A stretch of DNA of 64,000 bases. Source: Pseudomonas sp. DG56-2 (GTDB lineage Bacteria; Pseudomonadota; Gammaproteobacteria; Pseudomonadales; Pseudomonadaceae). How positions within the stretch are numbered: position 1 is the first letter of the stretch; every line of letters starts with the position of its first letter. This document shows, one piece after another, positions 45,634 through 54,208 of the stretch. Position numbers and translations under genes: made by a program. Location of the stretch: NCBI RefSeq assembly GCF_004803755.1, contig NZ_CP032311.1:3364501-3428500 (forward strand), written 5' to 3'. The notes beneath the pieces are model-generated. The model was not told where the DNA came from and made no database searches. It saw only the letters and a list, made by a program, of their open reading frames with translations.

Positions 45634-46362
45634 ATGGACAACTACAACAACCCGCAGGTGGTTTCTCGCAGTGAATGGCTCAGTGCCCGCCGGCAACTGC
45701 TCTTGCATGAAAAAGCCGTCACCCATCAACGCGACGAACTGGCCAGGGCCCGCCGTGCCCTGCCATGGGTGCGCGTCGAGCAAAATTTCAGTTTTGAAGG
45801 CCCCGCAGGGCAACTGAGCCTGGCCGATCTGTTCGGCGGACGCAGCCAGCTATTGGTTTATCACTTCATGTTCGCCGATGGCTGGAGCGAGGGGTGTAGT
45901 GGATGCTCTTTCCTGGCCGACCACTTCGATGGCGCCAACCTGCACCTGGCGCATCACGATGTGGCGCTGGTCGCCGTGTCGCACGCGCCCTTCGCGCAGT
46001 TCCAGGCATTCAAGCAACGCATGGGCTGGAAGTTTCCTTGGGTGTCGTCCCACGGCAGCCACTTCAATCAAGAATTCGGCGTCAGCGTCACCACTGATGG
46101 CAGCAGCCAATACAACTACGAACCCTACGTGGGGGACGAAACCGAGCTGCCGGGCTTGAGCGTGTTCTATCGCGATGCCGACGGAACGATCTTCCACACC
46201 TACTCAAGCTATGCCAGAGGCCTGGACATCCTGGTCGGTGCCTACAACTTCCTCGACCTGATGCCCAAGGGCCGTAATGAACAAGGCACCATGGATTGGG
46301 TACGCCATCACGACCGTTACCAGGGGGTCGATACCGACAAGCCCCACTGCTGCCACGACTGA
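45634..46362 (+). CDS. DUF899 thioredoxin-like protein
   Basis: 242 residues. The DUF899 pattern is clear: LPWVRVEQNFSFEGPAGQLSLADLFGGRSQLLVYHFMFADGWSEGCSGCSFLADHF, then the FPWVSSHGSHFNQEFGV and SVFYRDADGTIFHTYSSYARG stretches. The CSGC pair lies at the peroxiredoxin/thioredoxin active-site position, so a thiol redox role is plausible but unproven. The C-terminus (KPHCCHD) has an extra Cys pair. Start ATG with GGAG upstream; monocistronic. Confidence 0.85.
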   Translation: MDNYNNPQVVSRSEWLSARRQLLLHEKAVTHQRDELARARRALPWVRVEQNFSFEGPAGQLSLADLFGGRSQLLVYHFMFADGWSEGCSGCSFLADHFDGANLHLAHHDVALVAVSHAPFAQFQAFKQRMGWKFPWVSSHGSHFNQEFGVSVTTDGSSQYNYEPYVGDETELPGLSVFYRDADGTIFHTYSSYARGLDILVGAYNFLDLMPKGRNEQGTMDWVRHHDRYQGVDTDKPHCCHD

Positions 46363-46368
46363 GCAGGA

Positions 46369-47511
46369 TCAGAAGTACTTGAGCCAAGCCACATCCCGAC
46401 GTTGCTGTTTCAAGGCAGCGAACCAGCGCGTCGGGTAATACAGCACCACTGCCAATCCCAGGCTGCACAGCCAGACGCTGGCAATTTGATCAAAACCGAA
46501 ATGCGCACCCTGGTTCAACCCCCACCAGGCCACTGCTACCAGGTACATTGCCTTGAGCACGTAAAGGTGCAGCAGATAGAAAAACATCGGTGCAGCGCCG
46601 AACAGCGCCAATAGTGACACCCAGCGGCGCGCCTGATAACGCTCCAGCGCAGCGAGCAGGATCAAGCAAAGGCCCAGCGTAGGCATCAGGAACATCAGTG
46701 ATGGCGGATATTTGCGTGCCGCGAGAAAGCTCATGGTAGTACGCAGTGCATCACCTGTGGCGACCCAAGGTTGATCGCCATAGACATTCAGGTAGCGGAT
46801 GCCCACAAATGCCAGCAGCAACACCACCCCCCAACCCAGCAACGATACCAAGCGCCTTGTCGACGCTACACCGTGAGCAAACCAGGGGCCTGCGCACCAC
46901 CCCAGAAAGATCACCCCCATCCACGCCAATACCGGGTAGGTGGTGCGGACCTGGGTGATGCCGCCCAACTCGATGAACGCTCGCTGGTGGAGGATTGCCC
47001 AAGGGGCAAACCAACTTGATTCATTGTCGAGCACCAGTGGGTCGAGCACGTTGTGACCCGCCACGATCAGAATGCCAAGGGCGAGCACCACCGGACTTGG
47101 CAGATGCAAGGCCGCCGCCAGGACAATCATGCAAATGCCGATGCACCAGATCACCTGCAGCCACACGGTTTGCGGCAGTAAGGTGCCGTTCCAGGCCAGG
47201 TTGACCAGGGTCAGTTCCAACAGCACTAGAAACAGTCCGCGCTTGAGCAGGAATACTGAGGTCTCTGTGCGGTTGTGCTTCTGGCTGTAGAGCCAGGCAG
47301 AAAGTCCGGTGAGGAAAATGAACACGGGTGCGCACAAGGCACTGAGCAGACGCGTAAAGAACAACTCGGGAGCCACATTCAAGGCATCGATAGGGTCACT
47401 GACCTGGCGATGCAGAAAAAAGGTTTCACGAACATGGTCGAGCAGCATCAAAAGCATGACCAAACCACGGAGGGCGTCAATCGATTGCAGGCGGGCGTGA
47501 GGGGAAGACAT
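46369..47511 (-). CDS. Heparan-glucosaminide acetyltransferase-like membrane protein (DUF1624)
   Basis: A 380-residue protein with about ten transmembrane helices. The start LQSIDALRGLVMLLMLLDHVRETFF is the signature of the DUF1624/YeiB-like acyltransferase group, with the conserved His in LDHVRE. Other conserved segments include GLSAWLYSQKHNRTE and FLMPTLGLCLILLAAL. It may move an acyl group across the inner membrane; the acceptor is unknown. The ATG at 47511 fits the family start and follows a GGGGAAG-like stretch in reverse context only weakly. Confidence 0.8.
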   Translation of the reverse strand: MSSPHARLQSIDALRGLVMLLMLLDHVRETFFLHRQVSDPIDALNVAPELFFTRLLSALCAPVFIFLTGLSAWLYSQKHNRTETSVFLLKRGLFLVLLELTLVNLAWNGTLLPQTVWLQVIWCIGICMIVLAAALHLPSPVVLALGILIVAGHNVLDPLVLDNESSWFAPWAILHQRAFIELGGITQVRTTYPVLAWMGVIFLGWCAGPWFAHGVASTRRLVSLLGWGVVLLLAFVGIRYLNVYGDQPWVATGDALRTTMSFLAARKYPPSLMFLMPTLGLCLILLAALERYQARRWVSLLALFGAAPMFFYLLHLYVLKAMYLVAVAWWGLNQGAHFGFDQIASVWLCSLGLAVVLYYPTRWFAALKQQRRDVAWLKYF

Positions 47512-47636
47512 GAGCAACTCGCGAAAGGCTATTACGATATAATGTAACATCATCTCGTTGCAGAGCTGTATCCTCTCTACGCTTTGTCCTAAAGTATTGC
47601 GCGAATTTTTCGCACCACAGTACAAGGTTTGCCGTG

Positions 47637-48554
47637 ATGATCATCCAGCCGCAAAAACCCTCCATCCGCGTTTTGCTGTTCTCCCTCAAGGGCTCGATCA
47701 TTCCGGCGATATGGCTGAAGGTGCTGTACATCGTGCTGATCAGTTCTGTAGTGGTCGCCACGCACGGTACGTTGTTCGAGTACAAGGTTATCCTCACCCC
47801 AACGCCATTCACCCTGTGGGGCCTGACCCTGGCCATCTTCCTCGGTTTCAGGAACACCGTGGCCTATCAGCGCTTCTGGGAAGCGCGCACGCTGTGGGGC
47901 GAGTTGCTCATCGTCAGCCGCAACCTGACCCGCCAGACGCTGAGCCTGTTGCCTGACCTATCCGCCAATCAGCGCAACAACCTGCTCGATTCGTTGGTGG
48001 CATTCGCCTATGTATTGCGCGACCAGTTGCGCGGTAACCGACCAAGCGCCGACTTGCAGCGCCTGCTCGATGACCCGACCCGCGCCCAGCTCGCTACCAG
48101 CGATGCTCCGGCGAGTCTTCTGCTGGGCAAAATCGGCCAGCGCTTCATGGCCCAGGCCCGCGATGCTGGTGGCGGCGAAGTGCTGCAGGCCAACCTGGAC
48201 CAACAACTAAGCCGTCTCTCCTACGTACTGGGTGGCTGCGAGCGCATCAAGAACACGCCCATTCCCTACCCCTACATCCTGATGCTGCACCGTATCGTTC
48301 ATGTCTACTGCTTCCTGTTGCCGTTTTGCCTGGTCGACAGCATCGGCTGGTTCACCCCGTTTGCCGTTTGCGTGCTGGCCTATACCTTTTTTGGCCTGGA
48401 TGCCCTCGGCGATCAGATCGCCGATCCCTTCGACACCCAGCCAAACGACCTGGCCCTGGATGCCATGTGCCGCAATCTGGAGATTGCCGTGCGCGAGCTT
48501 TCGGGCGAGACCGCGCCGACTCAGTTGCAACCGGTCAAGGGCATTCTGCTCTGA
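47637..48554 (+). CDS. Bestrophin-family channel protein
   Basis: 305 residues with an N-terminal membrane portion. SIRVLLFSLKGSIIPAIWLKVL, FTLWGLTLAIFLGFRNTVAYQRFWEARTLWGEL, the helical middle and GLDALGDQIADPFDTQPNDLALDAMCRNLE are bestrophin (DUF/UPF0187) marks. Prokaryotic bestrophins form pentameric channels, cation-selective in the Klebsiella example. The ATG at 47637 is preferred; a GTG three bases upstream is equally possible with AAGG. It overlaps the convergent SBF-like gene by 20 bases. Confidence 0.88.
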   Translation: MIIQPQKPSIRVLLFSLKGSIIPAIWLKVLYIVLISSVVVATHGTLFEYKVILTPTPFTLWGLTLAIFLGFRNTVAYQRFWEARTLWGELLIVSRNLTRQTLSLLPDLSANQRNNLLDSLVAFAYVLRDQLRGNRPSADLQRLLDDPTRAQLATSDAPASLLLGKIGQRFMAQARDAGGGEVLQANLDQQLSRLSYVLGGCERIKNTPIPYPYILMLHRIVHVYCFLLPFCLVDSIGWFTPFAVCVLAYTFFGLDALGDQIADPFDTQPNDLALDAMCRNLEIAVRELSGETAPTQLQPVKGILL

Positions 48555-49527
48555 GCGCGGGCGCTTCACTGCGCGCCGCGTAGCGCTGGGCCAATACCGC
48601 ACAGACCATCAGTTGAATCTGATGGAAGATCATCAACGGCAAGATCATCGCGCCAATACCACCACCGACAAACAGCACCTGAGCCATCGGTACTCCGGTG
48701 GCCATGCTTTTTTTCGAGCCTGCAAACAAAATCGTAATGCGGTCTTCCAGGGTGAAGCCCAGCCTGCGCGCAAGCGTGGAGGTGCACCAGAGCACCACTG
48801 CCAGCAGCAGGCAACAGACCAACACCAACCCGGCCAGGCGCGAGGGCGGTACCGACTGCCACAAGCCACTGACTACCGCATCACTGAAGGCGGTGTAAAC
48901 CACAAGCAGAATCGAACCCTGATCGACCACTTTCAACCAACGTGCATTGCGCCTCACCCACTGCCCGATCCAGCGTCGTGCAAGTTGCCCTGCAACAAAC
49001 GGCACCAGCAACTGCAAAACGATCTTCAACACTGCATCCAGGCCCGAGCCGCTGTCACCTTCCACGCCCATCAACAACACCACCAGCAATGGCGTGAGGG
49101 CAATGCCCAGCAAGCTCGACGCCGCAGCACTGCAGATAGCCGCCGGAACGTTGCCTCGCGCCAGCGAAGTAAAGGCAATGGCCGACTGTACCGTCGCTGG
49201 CAGTGCGCACAAGTACAGCACCCCCAGGTACAGCTCATCACCCACCAGTGGCAGCACCAATGGTTTGAGCGCCATGCCAAGCAACGGGAACATCACGAAG
49301 GTGCAGGCGAATACCAACAGGTGCAGGCGCCAATGCCCTGCCCCGGCCGCCACGGCTTCACGAGACAACTTGGCCCCATGCAAAAAGAACAACAGGCCGA
49401 TGGCAAGGTTGGTCAACCAACCGAACAGCACAGCACCGTCGCCTTCGCAGGGCAACAAGGTAGCCACAAGAATCACCCCCAACAGCGCCAGGGTGAAATT
49501 GTCGAATAGCATCCGCAGGTACTTCAT
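48535..49527 (-). CDS. SBF-like (BASS/CPA fold) transporter
   Basis: A 330-residue, about ten-helix inner-membrane protein. LLFFLHGAKLSREAVAAG, LCALPATVQSAIAFTSLARGNVPAAICSAAASSLLGIALTPLLV and ILFAGSKKSMATGVPMAQVLF are the pattern of the SBF-like branch (YfeH-type) of the bile acid:sodium symporter superfamily. The natural substrate is unknown. Two adjacent ATG codons; the second (49527) is better spaced from AGGA. Its stop lies within the last codons of the convergent bestrophin gene. It is divergent from an AraC gene. Confidence 0.85.
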   Translation of the reverse strand: MKYLRMLFDNFTLALLGVILVATLLPCEGDGAVLFGWLTNLAIGLLFFLHGAKLSREAVAAGAGHWRLHLLVFACTFVMFPLLGMALKPLVLPLVGDELYLGVLYLCALPATVQSAIAFTSLARGNVPAAICSAAASSLLGIALTPLLVVLLMGVEGDSGSGLDAVLKIVLQLLVPFVAGQLARRWIGQWVRRNARWLKVVDQGSILLVVYTAFSDAVVSGLWQSVPPSRLAGLVLVCCLLLAVVLWCTSTLARRLGFTLEDRITILFAGSKKSMATGVPMAQVLFVGGGIGAMILPLMIFHQIQLMVCAVLAQRYAARSEAPALRAECP

Positions 49528-49606
49528 CATCGATCCTGACTTGTTATTGTGTGGCGCCAGACGATAAGGTCTTTTCGATTCCTCCACTAACGCCAGAACG
49601 CTGCCA

Positions 49607-50419
49607 GTGTCGCCAAACGGACAAACCACCTCGCAGGAGCCACAAGCGCTCGAGCATCTGCCCCAGCTCCCACGCCCGGTCTATGGTCATGTCCAGACCT
49701 TGCCAAATATCATTCTGGGCTACCGTCATAGCCATCCCTGGGGGCAATTGTCCTATGCCATTGGGGGCGTCGTGCAGGTGCATACCGACAACGGCTTCTA
49801 CATGGTGCCGCCACAACGTGCGGTGTGGGTTCCGGCACACGTTGCACACCGGGTCAGTTGCACCGGCAATACCTGCCTGCGCAGCCTGTACCTGGAGCAT
49901 GCCCCCGACCGTTGGTCGTCCACGCAATGCCGGGTGATTGCGGTCAGTGCGCTGCTGCGCGAGCTGATCCGAACTTTCAGTGAGTTGCCTGTGCACTACG
50001 ACCTCAAGGGTGCCGACGGGCGCCTGGTGCAGGTGCTACTCGACCAACTGAGCCTGGCCAGCGAGCAGCACCTGATGCTGCCACTTCCACGCGACAAGCG
50101 CTTGCGCGAGTTGTGCCTGCATTTGCAGGAGCAACCGGATGCGCAAACAGGGCTCAATGACTGGGCGCAGCAAGCGGGCGTATCGGAAAAAACCTTGAGC
50201 CGCCTGTTTCAACGCGAGACAGGCCTTAGCTTTCGCCTTTGGCGCCAACGCATGCGCCTGCTCAGCGCATTGCCGGCCCTGGAGCGTGGCGAGCGCGTTA
50301 CCGACGTGGCCCTGGCCTGTGGCTACGATTCTCTGTCGGCCTTTATCGCCGCGTTCGGCAAGCTATTCGGCCTGCCCCCGGGCGAATACTTTCGTGTCCG
50401 AGCCGATCAGCCGCAATAG
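49607..50419 (+). CDS. AraC-family regulator
   Basis: About 270 residues from a GTG at 49607. The cupin N-domain (RHSHPWGQLSYAIGGVVQVHTDNGFYMVPPQRAVWVPAHVAHRV) and the C-terminal HTH domain (GLNDWAQQAGVSEKTLSRLFQRETGLSFRLWRQRMRLLSAL, VTDVALACGYDSLSAFIAAFGKLFG) are complete. This is the group whose N-domain often controls an adjacent divergent transporter; here the SBF-like gene is that neighbour (79 bases between starts). The GTG start has only a weak ribosome site. Confidence 0.85.
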   Translation: MSPNGQTTSQEPQALEHLPQLPRPVYGHVQTLPNIILGYRHSHPWGQLSYAIGGVVQVHTDNGFYMVPPQRAVWVPAHVAHRVSCTGNTCLRSLYLEHAPDRWSSTQCRVIAVSALLRELIRTFSELPVHYDLKGADGRLVQVLLDQLSLASEQHLMLPLPRDKRLRELCLHLQEQPDAQTGLNDWAQQAGVSEKTLSRLFQRETGLSFRLWRQRMRLLSALPALERGERVTDVALACGYDSLSAFIAAFGKLFGLPPGEYFRVRADQPQ

Positions 50420-50519
50420 CCAGGCGCGCTTCAGAAACCGCGGGCCAGCCTGCTACCCTTGTGCCTTACCTCTTCTCTCGCTGGCGCCGAGCGGCCGCCA
50501 TCTCTCGAGCACCGTTTAC

Positions 50520-51686
50520 ATGATCAGAACCCCATCCGTAGCAGCACTCCTGTCTATTTTCGCGTTCGCCTTTGGCGCCAGCCCAACCACCGCTGCGGCG
50601 CTTGAAGAGGGGCAGATCGAATCAAGCGTGAATGCTGTTATCACGCCGCTGATGAAGCTCCAAGCCATACCCGGTATGGCAGTGGCGGTATCCTTCAACG
50701 GCAAGCAGCATTATTTCAACTACGGCGTAGCCTCCAGGCAGACTGGCCAGCCAGTGAATACCGACACCTTGTTTGAAATTGGCTCGGTGAGCAAAACCTT
50801 CACCGCGACCCTCGCAGCCTATGCCCAGGCCAACGGCAACCTGTCACTGGGCGACGCCGCCAGCAAGCACTGGGCGGATCTCAAAGGCACCTCGTTCGAG
50901 GGTGTCACGTTGCTCAACCTTGGCACCTACAGCGCTGGCGGTTTGCCGTTGCAATTTCCCGAGCAGGTCAAGGACCAGGCAGGCCTGCGCGATTACTATC
51001 GCCACTGGAAAGCCGACTATGCCCCGGGCACTTACCGGCTGTACTCCAACCCCAGCCTGGGGCTATTCGGCTACCTTGCAGCCAGGAGCATGGGTGCATC
51101 GTTTAGCGAGCTGATGCACAAGCAACTGCTGCCACAGCTGGGTTTGCAGCATACCTTCGTGCAGGTCCCCGAGGCTCAAGCCGGCAACTATGCCTGGGGT
51201 TACGACAAGAACGATCAACCGGTACGGGTCGGGCCCGGGGCGCTGGATGCCGAGGCTTACGGGCTGAAAACCACTTCGGCAGATTTGCTCCGATACGTCG
51301 AAGCCAACATGCAGCCAAAGGGCCTTGAGCCTTTGTTACAGCAGGCCATCGCCACCACCCAGACCGGCTACTATCGCGTCGGCGAGATGACTCAAGGCCT
51401 GGGCTGGGAGCTGTATCGCTATCCGCTGACGCTGGACCAATTGCTGGCCGGCAACTCTGCCTCCATGACGCTTGATCCTCATAAAGTGGCCTGGCTCAAG
51501 CCGCCGCAGCCGTTGCAGGAGGACACGCTGCTGAACAAGACCGGCTCAACCAACGGTTTCGGCGCCTACGTGGTTTTCGTACCCTCAAAGCGTATCGGTA
51601 TTGTCTTGCTGGCGAACAAGAACTACCCGAACGCCGAGCGGGTGAAAGTGGCCCACGCCATACTTAGCGCACTGGACCCGCAATAA
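50520..51686 (+). CDS. ampC: Class C (AmpC-type) beta-lactamase
   Basis: A 388-residue exported serine hydrolase (signal peptide cut near TTA/AA). All three catalytic motifs are present: Ser89-x-x-Lys92 in EIGSVSKTF, the Tyr-x-Asn motif in GTYRLYSNPSLGLFG, and the KTG box in LLNKTGSTNGFG. Class C enzymes act on cephalosporins in the periplasm. No ampR gene is adjacent, so inducible control is not evident here. It ends two bases from the convergent GST gene. A D-Ala-D-Ala carboxypeptidase/esterase relative is possible but the motif set favours AmpC. Confidence 0.92.
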   Translation: MIRTPSVAALLSIFAFAFGASPTTAAALEEGQIESSVNAVITPLMKLQAIPGMAVAVSFNGKQHYFNYGVASRQTGQPVNTDTLFEIGSVSKTFTATLAAYAQANGNLSLGDAASKHWADLKGTSFEGVTLLNLGTYSAGGLPLQFPEQVKDQAGLRDYYRHWKADYAPGTYRLYSNPSLGLFGYLAARSMGASFSELMHKQLLPQLGLQHTFVQVPEAQAGNYAWGYDKNDQPVRVGPGALDAEAYGLKTTSADLLRYVEANMQPKGLEPLLQQAIATTQTGYYRVGEMTQGLGWELYRYPLTLDQLLAGNSASMTLDPHKVAWLKPPQPLQEDTLLNKTGSTNGFGAYVVFVPSKRIGIVLLANKNYPNAERVKVAHAILSALDPQ

Positions 51687-51688
51687 CT

Positions 51689-52312
51689 TCACGGCGCGCC
51701 GTTGCGACCATGCAAACGGTAGCCCTGGCGTTCAGTCAAACGCTCGTAGTACGCCTGGACGGCAGGCAGCGGCGGATGCTCCAGCGGCGTCTGAAACCAG
51801 CGGTTGACCGACAGGCCAATGGCGATGTCAGCCAGCGAGAACGCATCGCCGCTGACGTAGGCATCAGTGCGCTGCAACTGACGATCGAGGATCGTCATGT
51901 TCCGCGCCCAGTTGTCGCACGCTGCCGCCAGGGCCGCGGGGTCCTGGTGTTTGGGCGACTGGCGCACTAACGACAAGAAGACATAACTCCAAGCCCCATT
52001 GAGGTCGGTAGCCTGCCAGTCCAGCCACTGATCGACGCGGGCGCGCAATGGCGCCGTGGCCGGGTATAGGTGTTCGCCGCCATACTGGTTGGCGAGGTAG
52101 CGGATGATGCTGTTGGACTCCCACAAAACAAAGTCGCCATCCACGACCACCGGTACCATGGCGTTGGGATTGAGCGCCAGGAAAGCCTCGCTGTGTGTCG
52201 ACTGGTACCCTGAGCCCCAGTCTTCGCGCTCGAATGCCAGGTTCAGTTCGGCGCAGGTCCACAGCACCTTGCGCACATTGATCGATGAAGCCTTACCCAA
52301 TATTCGCAGCAT
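51689..52312 (-). CDS. Glutathione S-transferase
   Basis: A 207-residue cytosolic GST. The N-terminal thioredoxin-like domain holds [29 protein letters not shown] and the glutathione-binding [27 protein letters not shown] (cis-Pro and ESN motif). The C-terminal helical domain has the capping motif [17 protein letters not shown]. The catalytic residue is probably Ser/Cys-type, not classical Tyr. The ribosome site GGAG lies in the last codons of a LuxR-like remnant just upstream. The substrate is unknown. Confidence 0.9.
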   Translation of the reverse strand: MLRILGKASSINVRKVLWTCAELNLAFEREDWGSGYQSTHSEAFLALNPNAMVPVVVDGDFVLWESNSIIRYLANQYGGEHLYPATAPLRARVDQWLDWQATDLNGAWSYVFLSLVRQSPKHQDPAALAAACDNWARNMTILDRQLQRTDAYVSGDAFSLADIAIGLSVNRWFQTPLEHPPLPAVQAYYERLTERQGYRLHGRNGAP

Positions 52313-52316
52313 CCTT

Positions 52317-52529
52317 TCACTCCTGTGCTTGCCGTTGATTCAATTGTCGCAAAAACAGACTGAACGATTGCGACGGTGATGAAACACCGAGCTTGGCGTA
52401 CAGGTTTCGACGATACAGGTTCCGGGTCAACTGTAGCTCGTCTTCACCGATCACCGACCGAAAGTAGTTTTCAACCGAGTTGCTGGCGTGGAAGACGCTA
52501 TTCTCACTGCAATACTTGCCGTGACCGAC
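52317..52529 (-). pseudogene. Remnant of a LuxR-type regulator (C-terminus only)
   Basis: The frame is open from an upstream TAG (52530-52532) to TGA at 52317-52319 but has no start codon. The last part reads LTRNLYRRNLYAKLGVSSPSQSFSLFLRQL, matching the recognition-helix end and tail of LuxR/GerE domains (HRRNLYAKLGVSSQ...). The helix-turn-helix before it is not recognisable. It ends four bases before gst. It is either the remains of a deleted regulator or a strongly degraded one. Confidence 0.45.
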
Positions 52530-52655
52530 CTACAGGCAAATGGCCGCCAAGGGCGCTGGAAAAGCCTTACGCATAAAGGCACTCGTTGCTGCGGCAAATT
52601 GTCGGTATGGTGGTGTGCAGAAGATGGACGTTTACCCGCTCACAGGAAAACCAGA

Positions 52656-54029
52656 ATGCCCCAACGTGAAGTAATCAATGCATCTGTAAGCCCAAAAGGC
52701 AGCCTGGAAACACTGTCTCAACGTGAAGTACAGCAATTGAGTGAAGCCGGTTCCGGCAGCCTGTACACCCTGTTCCGCCAGTGCGCCCTGGCAATCCTCA
52801 ACACTGGCGCGCATGTCGATAATGCCAAGACCATCCTTGAAGCCTACAAAGATTTCGAGGTACGTATTCACCAGCAGGATCGCGGCGTACGCCTGGAACT
52901 GTTGAACGCTCCTGCCGACGCCTTCGTTGATGGCGAAATGATCGCCAGTACCCGCGAAATGCTCTTCAGCGCCCTGCGCGACATCGTCTACACCGAAAGC
53001 GAACTGGCCAGCCAGCGCATCGACCTGGAAAGCTCCCAGGGCATCACCGACTATGTCTTCCACCTGCTGCGCAACGCCCGCACACTACGCCCGGGTGTAG
53101 AGCCGAAAATGGTCGTGTGCTGGGGTGGCCACTCGATCAGCACCGAGGAATACCAATACACCAAGAAGGTCGGCCATGAACTGGGCCTGCGCAAACTGGA
53201 CGTCTGCACTGGCTGCGGCCCAGGGGTAATGAAAGGGCCGATGAAGGGCGCCACTATTGCCCATGCCAAACAGCGCATGAGCGGCAGCCGCTACCTGGGT
53301 CTGACCGAGCCTGGCATCATCGCCGCCGAGGCGCCCAACCCTATCGTCAACGAGCTGGTGATCCTCCCGGACATTGAAAAGCGCCTTGAGGCCTTCGTGC
53401 GCGTCGGTCATGGCATCATCATCTTCCCCGGTGGCGCCGGAACTGCCGAAGAGTTCCTCTACCTGCTCGGCATCCTTATGCACCCGGACAACCGCGACTT
53501 ACCGTTCCCGGTGATTCTCACGGGTCCGAAAAGTGCCGAGCCGTATCTGCAGCAGCTGCACGCCTTTGTGCATGCGACCTTGGGTGATGAAGCACAGAAC
53601 CACTATCAGATCATCATCGACAACCCGGCCGAAGTGGCCCGACAAATGGTCGATGGCCTCAAGGAGGTCAAGCAGTTCCGCCGCGAGCGCAACGATGCGT
53701 TCCATTTCAACTGGCTGTTGAAGATCGAGGAAAGCTTCCAGCGCCCCTTCGACCCGACGCACGAGAACATGGCAAGCCTGCAATTGCGCCGTGAATTACC
53801 CGCCCATGAACTGGCTGCGAACCTGCGCCGAGCGTTCTCCGGAATCGTCGCCGGCAACGTCAAGGACAACGGTATCCGTCTGATTGAAGAAAAAGGCCCG
53901 TATGAAATCCATGGCGATACTGCCGTGTTGCAGCCATTGGGCAAATTGCTCGAAGCCTTCGTCGCACAGCACCGCATGAAGTTGCCTGGCGGTGCCGAGT
54001 ATGTTCCCTGCTATCGCGTTGTAACCTGA
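52656..54029 (+). CDS. ppnN: Nucleotide 5'-monophosphate nucleosidase PpnN
   Basis: 457 residues, E. coli YgdH/PpnN length. The enzyme hydrolyses pyrimidine and purine nucleoside monophosphates to base and ribose 5-phosphate and is stimulated by (p)ppGpp. The N-terminal DUF4478-like domain is followed by the LOG-family core (VVCWGGHSISTEEYQYTKKVGHELG, CTGCGPGVMKGPMKG, GIIIFPGGAGTAEEFLYLLGI with the PGGxGTxxE motif) and a C-terminal DUF3412-like domain. Start ATG after AGGAAAA. It is followed by a stem-loop and then the SH3 gene. Confidence 0.93.
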   Translation: MPQREVINASVSPKGSLETLSQREVQQLSEAGSGSLYTLFRQCALAILNTGAHVDNAKTILEAYKDFEVRIHQQDRGVRLELLNAPADAFVDGEMIASTREMLFSALRDIVYTESELASQRIDLESSQGITDYVFHLLRNARTLRPGVEPKMVVCWGGHSISTEEYQYTKKVGHELGLRKLDVCTGCGPGVMKGPMKGATIAHAKQRMSGSRYLGLTEPGIIAAEAPNPIVNELVILPDIEKRLEAFVRVGHGIIIFPGGAGTAEEFLYLLGILMHPDNRDLPFPVILTGPKSAEPYLQQLHAFVHATLGDEAQNHYQIIIDNPAEVARQMVDGLKEVKQFRRERNDAFHFNWLLKIEESFQRPFDPTHENMASLQLRRELPAHELAANLRRAFSGIVAGNVKDNGIRLIEEKGPYEIHGDTAVLQPLGKLLEAFVAQHRMKLPGGAEYVPCYRVVT

Positions 54030-54047
54030 TCTCTGCCCTCCGCTGAA

Positions 54048-54072
54048 TTGCGGGCACCGTCTGTGCCCGCAA
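54048..54072 (+). terminator. Stem-loop after ppnN
   Basis: TTGCGGGCAC-CGTCT-GTGCCCGCAA is a perfect 10-base stem 18 bases after the ppnN stop, followed by the T-rich TATTTGCTGTTATTTT. It is probably the ppnN terminator. Confidence 0.7.
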
Positions 54073-54165
54073 TATTTGCTGTTATTTTCCCTCTTACTTC
54101 AGTGAACCAGCCTACAGAAAAATGGTCTTTCTGCTGGCGGCTTGCGTGCACGCCCGTGTTCACCG

Positions 54166-54189
54166 GCCCAGTCATCGGGCTTTTTTTTT
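54166..54189 (+). terminator. Stem with T9 tract just before the SH3-protein start
   Basis: GCCC-AGTCATC-GGGC is followed by nine T residues. It lies only 20 bases before the ATG of the next gene and about 90 bases after the ppnN terminator. It could end a short RNA or act as an attenuator in the leader of the SH3 gene. Confidence 0.6.
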
Positions 54190-54208
54190 ATTTCACGCGA
54201 AGACCACA

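Noticed and set aside
48301..49509. 402-codon plus-strand frame over the SBF-like transporter
   Set aside because: The frame gives a Gln/His-rich low-complexity product, typical of an antisense frame over a membrane protein gene.
50520..51686. Horizontal acquisition of ampC
   Set aside because: Base and codon use look like the neighbours, and no mobile element flanks it.
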